Shown piece after piece: positions 1 to 12,389 of a stretch of DNA of 64,000 bases. Position numbers and translations under genes: made by a program. The stretch's first letter is position 1, and each line of letters starts with the position of its first letter. Below the pieces are notes generated by a model that was given only the letters and a program-made list of their open reading frames with translations, was not told the origin of the DNA and did not search any database. The DNA comes from Mytilus galloprovincialis (lineage: Eukaryota > Mollusca > Bivalvia > Mytilida > Mytilidae). The stretch lies in assembly GCF_965363235.1 (NCBI RefSeq), contig NC_134844.1, forward strand, positions 87,940,664-88,004,663. The letters run 5' to 3'.

Positions 1-2342
1 TTGGGCACCAGAAAACAACATTAAATGAAACAGCTCGCGCAAAACTAGGAATAATTATTTTTAGCAGAGTCTCTAACATACCTTATTTATACCTAAATTA
101 TATTCTGACAATTGTAATTCGTTACTTTAAAAAAACATTCATTTTGTCGCAATTGCTATACTATCATGGTACTTATTCATGGTATACATATGCAAAGCAT
201 TCAACATCTATCCCAGACACTTATAATAAAAGTAATAATTGTAAGTACTAAAATAGAATAAAGTCTTTAAAGTCCTTGACTTTAAATTAAAAAAAATGTC
301 TGGCGATGATGGAAATAGTAAGTGTTACTTTATAAAGATAGAAAAAGGTCGCCAGCATAAAATTCATAGAATATGTAAACTCTTTCACTTCTTGGACGTG
401 TCCTGTTTGAATACACATGTACATGAACAAAAATTCTAAGAGATAATGTAATTGTAAGGTGCTACAATTCTCATAATTGTTTGTCTCTTATCCCAAACAA
501 AACGTACACGAAATGCTTAACCCTTATATCATGAAACTAAATATAATATGGTTTCAAACATTGGTTTCTTCTTCTTCTTCTTCTTCTTCTTCTTTTTTCA
601 AAATACTGGTGCAACCTAGGTATTTTGTTGAGACTGCATGCACCAGAATATGGCCGTGGAGTTTGTTTTGACACTGGATTTTTTTTTTTTCCTTTTTGTG
701 ACTGTGAGAGTCCTGCATTTTTAGAATGGAACTCTATATTCCAGAGTGTTTTCCATTTTGCCAGTTTGTCCAGGTATTTTTTTTTAGAGTTTACGGCAGT
801 CGCAGTCTGATGCTATAGACCACACTCATTTGAACTGAGACATCGCTCTTCTATTTTATTGTACATGTATTATCTTTATGAATTGTTTTGTCTTTGTTAT
901 CTTATGTTTAATTTCTGTTTTTTTTTTGTTTTTTGTCACACAATAATTATGCTTAAAATACAGATATTGAATCAATGGGTTGTACAATTTAAGGATTTGA
1001 TTTATAAGAGATGCGAGAGACTACAAAGAGGGACGTCCAAACTCAACTGTTAATAACAACATCAAGGCTAACAAAAAATCAGACAAACAGACGAACAATA
1101 CTGCACATAAAAAAAACGATGAGCAACAAAAACCTCATTAAAAACTGTTGACAATTGACAATGAGACAAATACCCCTCAGAGATCAAATAACTAGGTTTA
1201 TATCAGCCACAAATTACACCATGTAACAGTCATGAACTTAAATCCAACATATAATGTAAAAGCTTTGTTCAATTTTGAAGGCCATCAGGTAAAATATAGC
1301 TGATCCTTTCTGTGACATTTGATCTCTGTGACAATCAAACTACATCTAAAGACTTTGTCTTACCGGCAGGTCACATAAAGAAGAAAAAAACACGGAAATT
1401 GTTTCACTCTTCATTGTGCTGTGGAAATGTCTGCTTCTTTTAACTGTTCCGTATGATACAGCTTTGAAAGAACGATTTATGCACTGATTCATGATATAAA
1501 GTCGATTGTCTGTTGTTATGCAGTTTAATTGTCCGTATTTTGTGTTACTTAATGAATTGTATCAACGCTCAGGATAATCAATATATTGACATACAACTGC
1601 TAAGATATCGATCGGAAAGTATAATATACCTTATTAGCCAAGAAAAAAATATTAAAAAAGGTTGTAATTCAGGATAGGACGAAAGACTTGATCGCAAAAC
1701 AAATTTGATTTCCTTTTCCTTCGTGGCCGTTATCATGTTCTTCGCGGCACAGGCCATGACCAATATAGGTATGAGTGATTACCTCATTGTAATACATATA
1801 TATATATATTCTTATGATCCTTCTCTGTTGTCCTCATCTAATAAAGTCTTTAAAAAGAGGTTATTATACCATATTAAAGCAAGCGAAGCATGTGGCAAAG
1901 TTATTTAAATGTTTTTTCGTAGAAAAATTTGTTTATCAGACATGTCGAATTCCAAGTTAATGGGTTTTTTTCATTTTATTTAAATACATAATAAAAAGAT
2001 AAGATCCGGTTTAAGGAGAATGTTATACATTCACGTAATTAGTTTTAATTTTACTTTATAATGTTTCCAAACTATTACGTTGATATTATAAGCACGTAAT
2101 GTTCCTACATATATTTTTGATACACATCATTTTTTTTTATGCATTTGTGATATATAATACATTGTACATTGATATGGTTGTACTGAGTGACTTCTGTATA
2201 CTGATATGTCAATTAAAACATTGACATTGTGAAATTTCTCTTCTTAGTAAATGTGGTCGAACTTTTTTTTTTAATTATATAATCTTTTAATTTGCAGATT
2301 GGTTTTGTTTTTGCATATGACGTTTATGAACCAAATGGAAAG
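1..2342. other. Intergenic DNA upstream of the first antimicrobial-type gene
   Basis: I see no gene that can be supported here. Two weak exon-like spots exist. One is an ATG at 296 followed after 22 nt by a good donor (GTAAGT at 318). The other is a hydrophobic, signal-peptide-like reading around 1705-1767, ending at a possible donor but without an ATG at its start. Neither has a recognisable continuation. The rest is AT-rich sequence with homopolymer runs and a TTC microsatellite. Confidence 0.5.
565..594 (+). repeat. (TTC)n microsatellite
   Basis: About nine uninterrupted TTC units followed by a T run. It produces a poly-serine reading in one frame that is not evidence of a protein. Confidence 0.9.
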
Positions 2343-2412
2343 TTTGACCGCAAAAATATTGTGTTCAAAGCTGCAGAATCAGAAAGGATTTCCAAATAGT
2401 TACACTATATAA
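2343..2412 (+). promoter_or_regulatory. Promoter of attacin-like/EF-hand gene: TTTGACCGCAA element plus TATA box
   Basis: TTTGACCGCAA lies at 2343-2353 and TATATAA at 2406-2412, about 50 bp before the start codon at 2461. The same 11-bp element and a TATATAA box occur with nearly the same spacing before the second gene of the pair (10086 and 10144). The core ACCGCA is the reverse complement of TGCGGT, which fits the Runt-domain (RUNX) consensus. RUNX binding is inferred, not shown. Confidence 0.55.
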
Positions 2413-2460
2413 CAAGATAAAATCGAATCAAATGTTCAGTCTTGAAAACTACACAGTACA

Positions 2461-5400
2461 ATGGTAGGTATTTATTTCACATGATGAAGTTATACATTGT
2501 TACACATTGCTATGGGGTTGTCAGTTAATTTTCAAATTAATTCCGACTGACGAGTCTGAATGTCTTTTTCTGTATCTTTCGTCTTTTTGCAACACTGTCG
2601 ATGATTTTGGGTTATTCTATGTCAGTTAATTTTGAAAAAGTAAATAGATTGACACATTTGTTATGAAGTAAAATTCAGAAATTCAAATGAACCGTATAGA
2701 AGTTTGGTAAAAACCACTAAAAATTATTCGAGTAATGTCCCCGAGAGTAAAGCATTTGTAGACAGGTATGTATGTGTTTAAGTTTTGTCTCAATTACTTA
2801 TTTCACAGCTTCATTTATGGGCAATTTCTCAAACGTGCATCAACTTGATTTTTGCGACTATATCAAAACAATTAAGTAAAATAAGTTTTTGGAGTATACG
2901 TTGCATTTTTTTTAATTTACCGATACCAGTTTTTCAAGATCAACAATAAATTTCATATTTTGAAGGATATCAAGTAGTGGGTGCTTGTCTATTATATTAC
3001 ACCTTTGTTAACCTTATATCAACAAACAAATATGTTTGATGAATGTCGACAAAAAAAGTCATAGGATTTATCACTAGAAACCTTAATGTCTTTAGAGTAT
3101 ATTGACACGAATTATCTTTTTGTTGTTTCTTACTAATCAAACATTGATCTTGGATATTTTATTTTTCTAGGACTTAAAACTGAGTTGCGTTCTTGTAGTC
3201 TTAGCGTTTTGTGCCAGTCAAACAATCGCTCAAAAAAAGACCACAGTTACTGGAGGTTTGACCAAAAACAGAGATATTGGAACAAGGGTAGATCTTGGAA
3301 TTTCCCATCAACGCAAAAGATGGGGTTTTGACGGATCAGTCTTTGGAACATCAAGAGGTCATAGAGGAGGGAGTTTAGGGATATCACACAAACGTAAAAA
3401 CTTTGAATTTGGAGGATCAGTTTTTGGAGACAATCGTGGAAATCGAGGTGCAAAATTAGGCTTCAAATGGAAGTTTGGAAAGAGATCTACAGCATGGGTA
3501 TATATATATATATTTTTTTTATTGAACTATATTTTCTTACTATCGTTCTAATTGAACTCTATACAAAGATGGTTTGATTAACTATCTATGTTTGTAAACC
3601 GCCCAAAACGCAAAACACATACAACTCAAATTTCAAAGTTGAATGGCTTCAGTTCATCAAAATGATAAATCAAAGTTATAATAATGATTCGCAATTTGCC
3701 CGAAATATTACTGTATATGACCTTTACATGCTTTAGTTAGTAGAATATATTTATGTCTTGAAATTTTGCGTTTGCTTTTATTTTCTTCAAAACCAATACG
3801 CTTTGGTATAAATGCAAGTGATTGGTAAACACTGTAGATTCACATATCTCATATTAACAAATGTTTTACCTGTATGATTACCTAAAATATGTTCAATAAA
3901 CATGTTAGACACCACATGAAGTACAAGGTGATGTTAACCTAACGATAACTTCTTTCATGATTTCAAATATCATAATTTAACAGTACATGCACTGTAATGT
4001 AGAATGTTAAAACGCAAACATATATTAGTCTTATATTAAATTCGTATTAAAATGATAAACTTATAAGACAACCTTCTTCTCTAATGAGAAAGGTAAATAT
4101 GCTTGATATACTTACTGGAGGTGTAATGAGATGATTGAAGCTGTTAATTTTCTCCTTGATAATATTTATGTACGTTTTGATAACAAAGTTTATGGACAGG
4201 TTGTAGGTATTCCCATGGGCACTAAGTGTGCCCCTTTAATAGCAGACTTGTCTTTGTACTGTTAAGAATCACAAGTTTATGACTAAACTCAGCAAAGTCC
4301 CGTCGAAATTGCATTTTATTGATAAATTCAACAACACTTACCGTTATCTTGATGATATTTTTTCGTTAAATAATCAAGAATTTTCTCAATATACTGCTGA
4401 AATTCACCCCTAGGAACTTACTTTAAATAAATCAAATAACTGTCTTGGATTTAGATATTTCGGTTTCAAACGGGAAACTCTTCACAAAAATTTACGACAA
4501 AAGGGACGATTTTTCGTTCCCTATTGTTACTTTTCCATTTTTAGATGGTGATGTTCCTTCGACACAATCTTACGGTGTTTATATTTCACAGTTCGTTCGC
4601 TATGCCTGTGTAGGTTGTGACGTTTTTGATTTTAACGAACGCAATCTATGTATTACTGGTAAATTATTAAACTAGGAATATCGTTACCATAAATTACTCA
4701 AAACCTTTGCTAAATTTTTCCATAGATATAAAGATTTGGTTTTAAAGTTTGGCTGTACCTGTAGAAAACTTATTTCAAATGGGATAGCACGTCCTCATTT
4801 TTACGGAAATGTTATTAACCGTGCCCGGAAATTTAGAAATGATCCTTGTAAACGTATCGCTCCTCTTAATCAACCTTTTCGAAAAGGTTACCAACTCAAC
4901 ACTGTAATAAGATCATTGAATATTGTTTTTATTGGTATAAATATTGATTTTGTTATCAGTAAATTAAAAGCAAACTAAATATCACTAGTATGTTATATAC
5001 TTATACACATTCATGGATCTACAATCTGTCGATATCTGTAACTTGGCATTGCACAAGGTCATGTTTTTCTCTGACTGTTTATCTAGAAATTGACAATGAG
5101 GGTCGGTTGAAGACAAAACTTTACGACAAAAGAGATGATTTCAGCTTTCCAATTGTGAACTTTCCATTTCTAAGTAGCAACATTCCAGCAGCACCTGCAT
5201 ACGGGGTATATATCTCTCAATTGATACGATATTCCCGTGCTTGCATTTCCTATCATGATTTTCTTGATAGAGGTTTACTGCTCACAAGGAAGCTATTAAA
5301 TCAAGAGTTCCAAATGGTGAAGTTGAAATCATCCCTTCGTAAATTTTACGGACGCAATCACGAGTTGGTTGACCGTTATGGAATAACCATTTCACAAATG

Positions 5401-7460
5401 ATATCGGATATGTTCCTCACGTCGTAACTACAATCCCCTTCCCTTTCATGAATTTGACCTACCGAATTAGACTATTTACCGGATTTGTAATCACATAAGC
5501 AACACGACGGGTGCCGCATGTGGAGCAGGATCTGCTTACCCTTCCGGAGCACCTGAGATCACCCCTAGTTTTTGGTGGGGTTCGTGTTGTTTATTTCTTT
5601 AGTTTTCTATGTTGTGTCATGTGTACTATTGTTTTTCTGTTTGTCTTTTTCATTTTTAGCCATGGCGTTGTCAGTTTGTTTTAGATTTATGAGTTTGACT
5701 GTCCCTTTGGTATCTTTCGTCCCTCTTTTATGACGTCTTTACACAAAATCCATTGGATGTTGGATGTGTACGGATTGATAGTTTAGTCTTAGATGCATGA
5801 TTTTTTTATTAGTTGTTAGTGGCTTTGAACTAGCTTTCAGATAACTGCGAGTACTCTCATATCTGTTCCTAGTGTCTTTTTGTTGTCGGGATGTACAAGT
5901 ACCCGGCCACGTCTACTTGTATATGTGTCCGACTGATGAGTTAAGTCTTTTTAACTGATTTTTATAGTTCGTTCTTATGTTGTATTGTTACATTTGTGTT
6001 ATACCACCGTCCCAGGTTAGGAGAGGGTCGGGGTCCCGCAAATATGTTTAACCCCGCCTCATTATTTATGTATGGGCTTGTCCCAAATCAGGAGCCTGTA
6101 ATTCAGTGGTTGTCGTTTGTTTATGTGTTACATATTTGTTTTTCGTTCTTTTTTTGTACAAATAAGACCGTTAGTTTTCTCGTTTGAATTGTTTCACATT
6201 GTCATATCGGGGCCTTTTATAGCTGACTATGCGGTATCGGCTTTGGTCATTGTTGAAGGCCGTATGATGACCTATATATGCTACCGTCTGTGACCTTTGG
6301 TCTCTTGTGGACAGTTGTCTCATTGGCAATCATACCACATCTTCTTTTTCATATTAACCAACTATTTTCTTTATTATTCTTAGAACGGTGAACATTTTGA
6401 AGTTCGAGTTATAGTAAACCATTGTGACTTCAATGTTTATGATATAAATGAAGACAGTGTTATCACAGTTGATGAGATCTATGAATTATTTCCTCAAAGA
6501 ACTGATGCACTTAGGTTGTTCAAGGCGCTTGATTCTACCTCAGGTTAGTATAGATCTTTTATGATTTAATGAATTTACGGAAAGTCTAGGCAAAATCAAA
6601 AGCTTAAACATACCAAACGAATGGACAATAACTGTCACACTGCCGACTCGGTACAGGCATCCCCCGATATAGAAAATGTGATGTTTCCTAATTTAAAATA
6701 TTTGTTTGGTCAACATCATTATCCAAGAATGTATATTCTAAAACCATTTTTTCTACATTTTTCAAACCAAACAATTCACACTATCATATATAAAGATCTT
6801 CATTAACACATTAACGGTTTTCACTAAAAGAGTGTATTATCATAATGATATTGAATTAAAAATTAAAATTGAGAATGGAAATGAGGAATGTGTCAAAGAG
6901 ACAACAACCCGACCAAAGAGAAGACAACAACCGAAGGCCACCAATGGGTCATCAATGCCGTTAGAACTCCCGCATGAGGCATGCTTCAGATGTTTAACAT
7001 GTTCAGACTGATATAATTTAGTTATGTCTTTTTTATATGCTGCCCCGTATTTTTCTCCCCCTAGACATCGTAAACGATACCTTTACAAATATGGACATTC
7101 CAAGGACACTTAAGTATCTGTAATATTAGAAAAAAACAATAGGTACCTTTGTTATTGAGCAGTTTCAACCTTTCTAGATTAATACGAGTTTAGGCATATT
7201 CTGTTTAACATGACATTTATAACCAACTTTGTTATCCTCGCCTTTCTCTTATATTCTAAAAATATTCGATTTATTGTTACGTTTCATGATATTTTGTAAA
7301 AAAAAATATCAATGTATCTTATACAAAATAAACAAATAACTTTTTTGATCTGAAGAACATTTCTTAATTTGCAGTTGATGGTAAAGTGACTATTGACGAA
7401 TTCAAGATGATGGCTCCACAAGTTATAAAGAAATGTCGATATAACAAGTATACGTATTAA
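2461..7460 (+). CDS. Secreted attacin-like glycine-rich peptide precursor with EF-hand C-terminal extension
   Basis: Coding exons: 2461-2463 (the ATG alone, followed directly by donor GTAGGT), 3171-3497, 6384-6543 and 7375-7460 (stop TAA). All joints are GT-AG and phase-consistent, giving 191 aa. Residues 1-21 form a signal peptide (MDLKLSCVLVVLAF...). Residues 43-69 and 70-96 are two copies of a 27-residue unit (LGISH.RK...GSVFG..RG.RG), followed by LGFKWKF and G104-K105-R106, a typical amidation and convertase site. Such glycine-rich repeats resemble the attacin family of antibacterial peptides. The last two exons encode an EF-hand tail: a canonical calcium loop D130-E141 (DINEDSVITVDE) and a second, imperfect loop near 161-172. 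Mussel mytimycin precursors also carry an EF-hand extension after the active peptide, so a similar precursor design is inferred. Polyadenylation signals AATAAA lie at 7489 and 7648. Intron 2 (3498-6383) holds fossil retroelement sequence. The gene model is strong; antimicrobial activity is inferred. Confidence 0.8.
4120..4978 (+). mobile_element. Fossil Penelope-like reverse transcriptase fragment
   Basis: Inside intron 2 of the attacin-like/EF-hand gene. Recognisable pieces of a reverse transcriptase are the GIPMGTKCAP motif, a YLDDI catalytic motif, and the downstream block with KRDDFSFPIV, YGVYISQ and FNERN. In Penelope-like elements a comparable block follows the catalytic motif, so that class is the best guess. 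It is an old copy broken in several places, with no intact open frame. Confidence 0.6.
5085..5735 (+). mobile_element. Second fossil Penelope-like fragment with its 3' tail
   Basis: A different, better-preserved C-terminal piece of the same kind of reverse transcriptase (KLYDKRDDFSFPIVNFPF, PAYGVYISQLIRYSRAC, LRKFYGR). The non-coding 3' tail (5428-5735) contains GGAGCACCTGAGATCACCCC and ends near CTTTCGTCCCTCTTTTA. The tail recurs on its own at six other places in this window. It lies immediately after the first fragment, so the intron collected at least two insertions. Confidence 0.6.
5995..6345 (-). repeat. Dispersed repeat family B
   Basis: Reverse-oriented copy of a common non-coding repeat whose forward start reads GATGTGGTATGATTGCCAAT. 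Other copies lie at 17711-17915, 40860-41215, 48730-48885 and 53990-54195. The copy at 40860 is the most complete match. No coding capacity. Confidence 0.7.
6868..6985 (+). repeat. Short dispersed repeat family F
   Basis: The segment around GAATGTGTCAAAGAGACAAC followed by ACAACCCGACC recurs in reverse orientation at 63125-63235. It looks like a short interspersed repeat in the third intron of the EF-hand-tailed gene. Confidence 0.6.
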
Positions 7461-7684
7461 TGATGATTCTTATAAATATTAATATATCAATAAAGTGATA
7501 ATGATAGTGATAGAAATAGTGATCAATATTGCATATTTATTCTTGTATGTAATTATTAAAATTGGCTCAGTTACAAATAATGTTAAAATATAGTTTTATG
7601 TGTGTATACATTTGTTTGTGTACGTGTATTTGAATCAATCATTTGTAAATAAAGTTATTACTACACCAATTTACAAGTTATTTG

Positions 7685-8110
7685 TTTGGCATGCTTCAAA
7701 ACCAGGTTCAACCCACCTTGTTTTCCTTTAAAAAGGTCCTGTACCAAGTCAGGAATATGACCATTGTTATATTATAGTTCGTTTCTGTGTGTGTTAACAT
7801 TTTGTTTCCGTTGTGTCGCTTGTTTTCTCTTATTTTTGAGCGTGAATTCACATTACTATAAGACGTGTCACGGTACTTATCTATCCCAAATTCATGTATT
7901 TGGTTTTGATGTTATATTTGTTATTCTCACAGGATTTTTGTCTGATGCTTAGTCTTAGTTTTTGTGTGTGTGTTACATTTTAATGTTGTGTCGTTGTTCT
8001 CCTCTTATATTTAATGCGTTTCCCTCAGTTTTAGTTTGTTAACCCTATTTTGTTTTTGTCCATGGATTTATGAGTTTTGAACAGCGGTATACTACTGTTG
8101 CCTTTATTTA
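7685..8110 (+). repeat. Dispersed repeat family D
   Basis: Begins near the gene's 3' end with CTGTACCAAGTCAGGAATAT and ends with GAACAGCGGTATACTACTGT. Reverse copies lie at 31860-32300 and 24783-25145. Partial forward copies lie at 45925-46085 and 52965-53075, and a scrap at 26095-26175. The ORFs it yields are not conserved between copies. Confidence 0.7.
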
Positions 8111-10085
8111 CTGTATGTCATATAAAATTAACGAGATGTGTTATGATTGCCAATGAAACAAGGATTACACCTATTTGTGTGCGCTCTACACCCCCTTAAC
8201 TTTCAACAGTTGTGTTACAGACAAAACGTTAAATATCAATATATCAATATCAAAATGGCTTCAGTCATCTGATGGATACGAAGCAGTTACAATCATCTTT
8301 TTATTTCTATCTAACAAAAATACAGACGGACGTGTCAAGATTGGTAACACATTTGAATGCAATATAAGTAATGCAATAATTTGGAACATTTTACAGTTGA
8401 GTACCACATGTCTTCGCATTAGCTTAGCTAAGATATGTATTTCTGAATTTGATCCTTTTTATATATATATCAAGATACCATCATATGACACGTGTTCACC
8501 ACATGAAATGCAAATTATCATTTTTTTCTGATTTAGAAGGGATTTCCGGAAATAACTTTCTTCTGTAAACCATACACCTCCAATTGTACAAGTATCATCT
8601 AAGAACCGAGTTTGGGACACGTTGATGTGTGACTGTTTCATCCTGCATTAAGATATCTGTGATTTATTTGTTATTGGTAATTCTAATATGACGTGCTTCT
8701 TTAGCTTTGGGTACAGAGCCATGTTCTAATTGGAATAGAACATGGGCTGCACGTGATTGACGTCACCATTGAAACGGCAACGTCAGATGAATTTTGAACA
8801 ACCCCAGAGATCAAAATGGACATTTGTGTTGGTGTTGCTCGCTAGGAAATAAAATTAAAACATTCTAAAAGTAAATTTAAATGTTTCTGTTCTTTTTTAT
8901 TGATAAACTGTTGATTTTTCTATAAGGTTTTTCTTCATCAAATCAAAATGGCGACATTTCGAGCGTCTACTATAGTATAGGTCCGCTTCGAAGTACAAAA
9001 GTTCAAAACATTCCTATTAGAATCGAAATAATTCTATCATGCCATGCTCTGTGTTCATTTTAACATGGGTAGGCATTATATTTGTAAACATTTAATACCT
9101 CGCTAACGCTCGGTATTAAGATATTAACAAATATAATGCCTACCCATGTTAAAATGAGCATAGATCATGGCATGAAATAGTTAGTTCTTAAATATAAGAG
9201 TGAAGATACAATAGATATTGAACTGGTCGATAACCATTCATTGATACAAAGCACCCATACATCAATAATGTTATCAAATGTCAGCACCTGATACTGGAGT
9301 CTGTTCTTGAACATTATTAATTAGAAAAAAGTAAAATTACAAAAATACTGAGCTCCGATGAAAAATTCAAAATGCAGTGCGTGGTTAAAATCATAAAATC
9401 AAATGCCGTATTTGAATCATAAAGTAGATGATTATTTATAATATTTAACAATTGGATTAAATGCGGTCATCGAATAATCACATCCTGCATACATATCCCG
9501 ACAGAAATTGTAGCAAAGCTCTGCAAAGGGATCAACATCCTATTGGAAGTTCAAATTAATGTATAACATTTGAACCATAATGTTAGCGTCTTTTTGAAAA
9601 TTGTCGGGTGGTGTTTCACACATAAAAGAAATAAAGCGTTTAAATGTACATTTCGGACTCTGTTCTTTAAAAGTAAATTTCGAAAGAGAGGTGAAGATAC
9701 TAAAGGGACATTTTAACTTTAAAAGTAATTTCATTTTGGTTCAAAGAAAAGAGTCGTTCTATTTGATATTTGACAACTACAAAATGACATCAATACTTTG
9801 GTTTTTATAATATACTACTAACAATCGAAAGAAAATATTCCACGCACGTACATGCTATCATACATGTACATTAATGACAATTAACATGGATTGTTTATGC
9901 ATTTGATGTATGAAATTCCATGTAATGATGTTCTGAATACAACATTTTTTTTTTATTATGTTATATTACACATTTACATCATAAACAATTATAATGCGGT
10001 AAGAAGTATCATGGAAAGTACCACAATTGCAATTTAAATTATAGTGTGTATTGGTTACACTGATATAGTTTCTATAGACAAAAGT
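8111..10085. other. Non-coding stretch between the two antimicrobial-type genes
   Basis: Apart from the palindrome at 9038-9174 I see AT-rich sequence only. A segment at 8680-8705 (CTAATATGACGTGCTTCTTT) recurs at 37069-37090, marking another dispersed repeat. No exon-like open frame flanked by splice signals was found. Confidence 0.5.
9038..9174. repeat. Imperfect palindrome (foldback MITE-like)
   Basis: The left arm CATGCCATGCTCTG...AACATGGGTAGGCATTATAT is matched by a reverse complement arm ending in ATCATGGCATG, with about 25 bp of loop containing CTCGCTAACGCTCGG. A single arm (AATATAATGCCTACCCATGT) recurs near 38217, so this is a member of a family, not a local accident. Confidence 0.75.
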
Positions 10086-10153
10086 TTTGACCGCAAGTGT
10101 TTAATATTAAGACACGCAATGAAGATTTTTTTAATATCGACATTATATAAATA
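10086..10153 (+). promoter_or_regulatory. Promoter of second attacin-like gene: TTTGACCGCAA element plus TATA box
   Basis: TTTGACCGCAA at 10086-10096 is followed 58 bp later by TATATAAATA at 10144-10153. A 5' untranslated exon then ends at 10215 with donor GTAAGT; transcription would start near 10175-10180. The arrangement copies that of the first gene, supporting common ancestry and possibly co-regulation. Confidence 0.6.
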
Positions 10154-10215
10154 GACCTATTTGAGGGAAAACATTATCTGTATACGAATCCTTAGTTGAA
10201 AAAGACGCAAACATT

Positions 10216-12371
10216 GTAAGTATTTTTTCAATACTTTTTACCTGAAGACGATTTAACAAAATCTTATCAAAATATTTTATTGATACATACATTTCTTTTT
10301 TTCAATTGTGTCGGTTTGTTGCTGTCGCATTGACGGATACTTTTTATCACCCTTTATTAATAACGAACTTTTATAGAACTGGTTTTAGCCACCATCATAC
10401 TAAAAGTTTATTCGACGTTTACATTAAACGACTATAAATCGCTTTCAACATATAATACTTTACATAGAAAGAAACCAATTACATCTGTTCATGCGTTGGT
10501 ATAGAATCAGACTACAGTTGGTAAATTCTTTTACTTGATTTAAGCTTGAATAATGGAGTTAAGGAAGTTCGCTTCTCAGTTTCAAAATAGATAGCTTTCC
10601 ATAACAATAGTATATATTGATAGGGGATTAATTGCGGAATCAAAAAAGCAAAAAAGTATAGGGGTCAATGAGCTTATTTTCGAGATATTAGTCATTGGAA
10701 TTTTGGCGGGAAAATCTTCTTTCGACATTTTTCATAGCTTTATCATTGACCAGTTCAAGTTCTCAAAAAGTATTAAAAAAATAGTAAGATTTTATAAGAG
10801 TTTCACAAATGGCTTATAATTATACATGTAAAAGATTTAGAAAAAGAAAAATGGGGGTCCATGGGCAAAAAATTTGAAATGGATAAAACCAGGGGATTTC
10901 GAAAATCTGACCAAAATTTTAAAACATCATGAATAATATAGAGCATTTATTTTCCCTTTAGACACATTGTATCTCCCTTAATAGTTGTGGTTGGAATTTA
11001 TGAATTGTTTATGCAAATACTATTCAGCGACTGCAGTGTTTCTACTGTAGATGTTGTTACCTGGTGTTTTTCGTTTTTTGGGGGGTTTTCTTAGAATTTT
11101 GAGTGTCTACTCACCTTTTTTATTTTGTTTTTGTTTTTGTTTTATTTATTTGATAAATTGTACTAAGAAACGAAAAATATATAATACACATATATTTTAA
11201 TTTAAAAAAACATGTAGGGCACTTGTTTATGTTGTTAAACTGCTGCAAATTAATTGTTGATAAATTACCAAAACAACTACATTGTGAAGCAAGCAATACA
11301 ATTGTGTTCGATTTACTATCTTCGTCAGATACTTCCCAAACAAGACAGGAGTATGACAGTCGTTTTTATTCATTTCGTAGGTTGATATTATTTCTCAGTT
11401 TTATAGACATCCTCTTAATCAAGTTCGGTATTTTAGTTATTACTTTTTATGGTTAAAAGTGTTCATGACACGTGGAAATATGAACATCAATTAAATGAAT
11501 TGATATTTGTATACCATTTTATTGCATAGCAATATAAAAGGAGTAGGTCCGGTAAGGACCGATTTTGGCCTCAAATTTCAGTTTCATCTGACGAAAGATT
11601 TAGACCACTTTTTAAACAATTAAGTGTCTATTTCATATGATGCAATTAATTTTTGTGAAAGATTTTAACTTATTTAGTCATTAAAAACGATCAGATTCTG
11701 GCTCAAATATGAGAAATCTACCAAATATGCGGAAAAAGGTCATTTTTCAGATGGTTTTTGTCAAAAACGAAAGTGGCCGCATCCGTGTTCATCCGTGTTC
11801 ATCCTCAATCTTCATATATGTTATGTATTATCATTAAATACAACTTCCATTTCAATATTTTGGATGAACACGAATGCGGCCACTTTCGTTTTACACGGAA
11901 ACCGTCTAAAATTTAACTAAAATGCTGGAATTGTGAAGATTTCAGTAATTTAGCATGAATTAATGGTGCTAGTTCTCAATATATGTGCATTGTATTGGCA
12001 AAAAGAGCCCATATTTATGTAGCAGAACCTTTCTACTATCCAATAAATGACTAAAAGTTTACATTTTAACAATTTTGTACAACTGCTATATTTTGGGGCC
12101 AAAAAGGGGTCTTACTGGACCTACTCCTTTCCCACAAAAAGTAACCAAAAATTAGCGTGCAATAAAATCATGACGTCATCAACGACATAACCTTAGTTTA
12201 AACCGATTTTTACTTGCAAATATTATATTTCTGTACAATTAAAGGGTTATTGAATGGTAAGTAATACATAGGAGTATTTTCTTTTTTTTACCGGATTAAA
12301 ACTCAAATTGTATTTCTTTTCTCGGTACAATGTTCTACAAATGTAATAATGATTTATTTTTGTCTTTTCAG
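10216..12371 (+). other. 5' UTR intron of second attacin-like gene
   Basis: Donor ATT|GTAAGT at 10216 and acceptor TTTTCAG ending at 12371. It contains the palindromic element at 11537-12130 and otherwise nothing recognisable. It corresponds in position to intron 1 of the first gene (2464-3170), which is much shorter. Confidence 0.65.
11537..12130. mobile_element. Non-autonomous inverted-repeat element (MITE)
   Basis: Ends are inverted: AAAGGAGTAGGTCC at the left and GGACCTACTCCTTT at the right. An internal inverted pair also exists (GAAAGTGGCCGCATCCGTGT against CGAATGCGGCCACTTTCG). No transposase reading. I could not identify a target-site duplication with confidence. It sits in the 5' UTR intron. 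Confidence 0.7.
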
Positions 12372-12389
12372 GATATTAAGAGCTTGTCT

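Noticed and set aside
1705-1767. Signal-peptide-like reading on the plus strand
   Set aside because: It opens at a TTG, is preceded by a stop shortly after the only possible acceptor, and has no downstream exon.
8175-8531. 118-codon plus-strand ORF
   Set aside because: Low-complexity AT-rich reading with no ATG-supported homology, domain or splice context.
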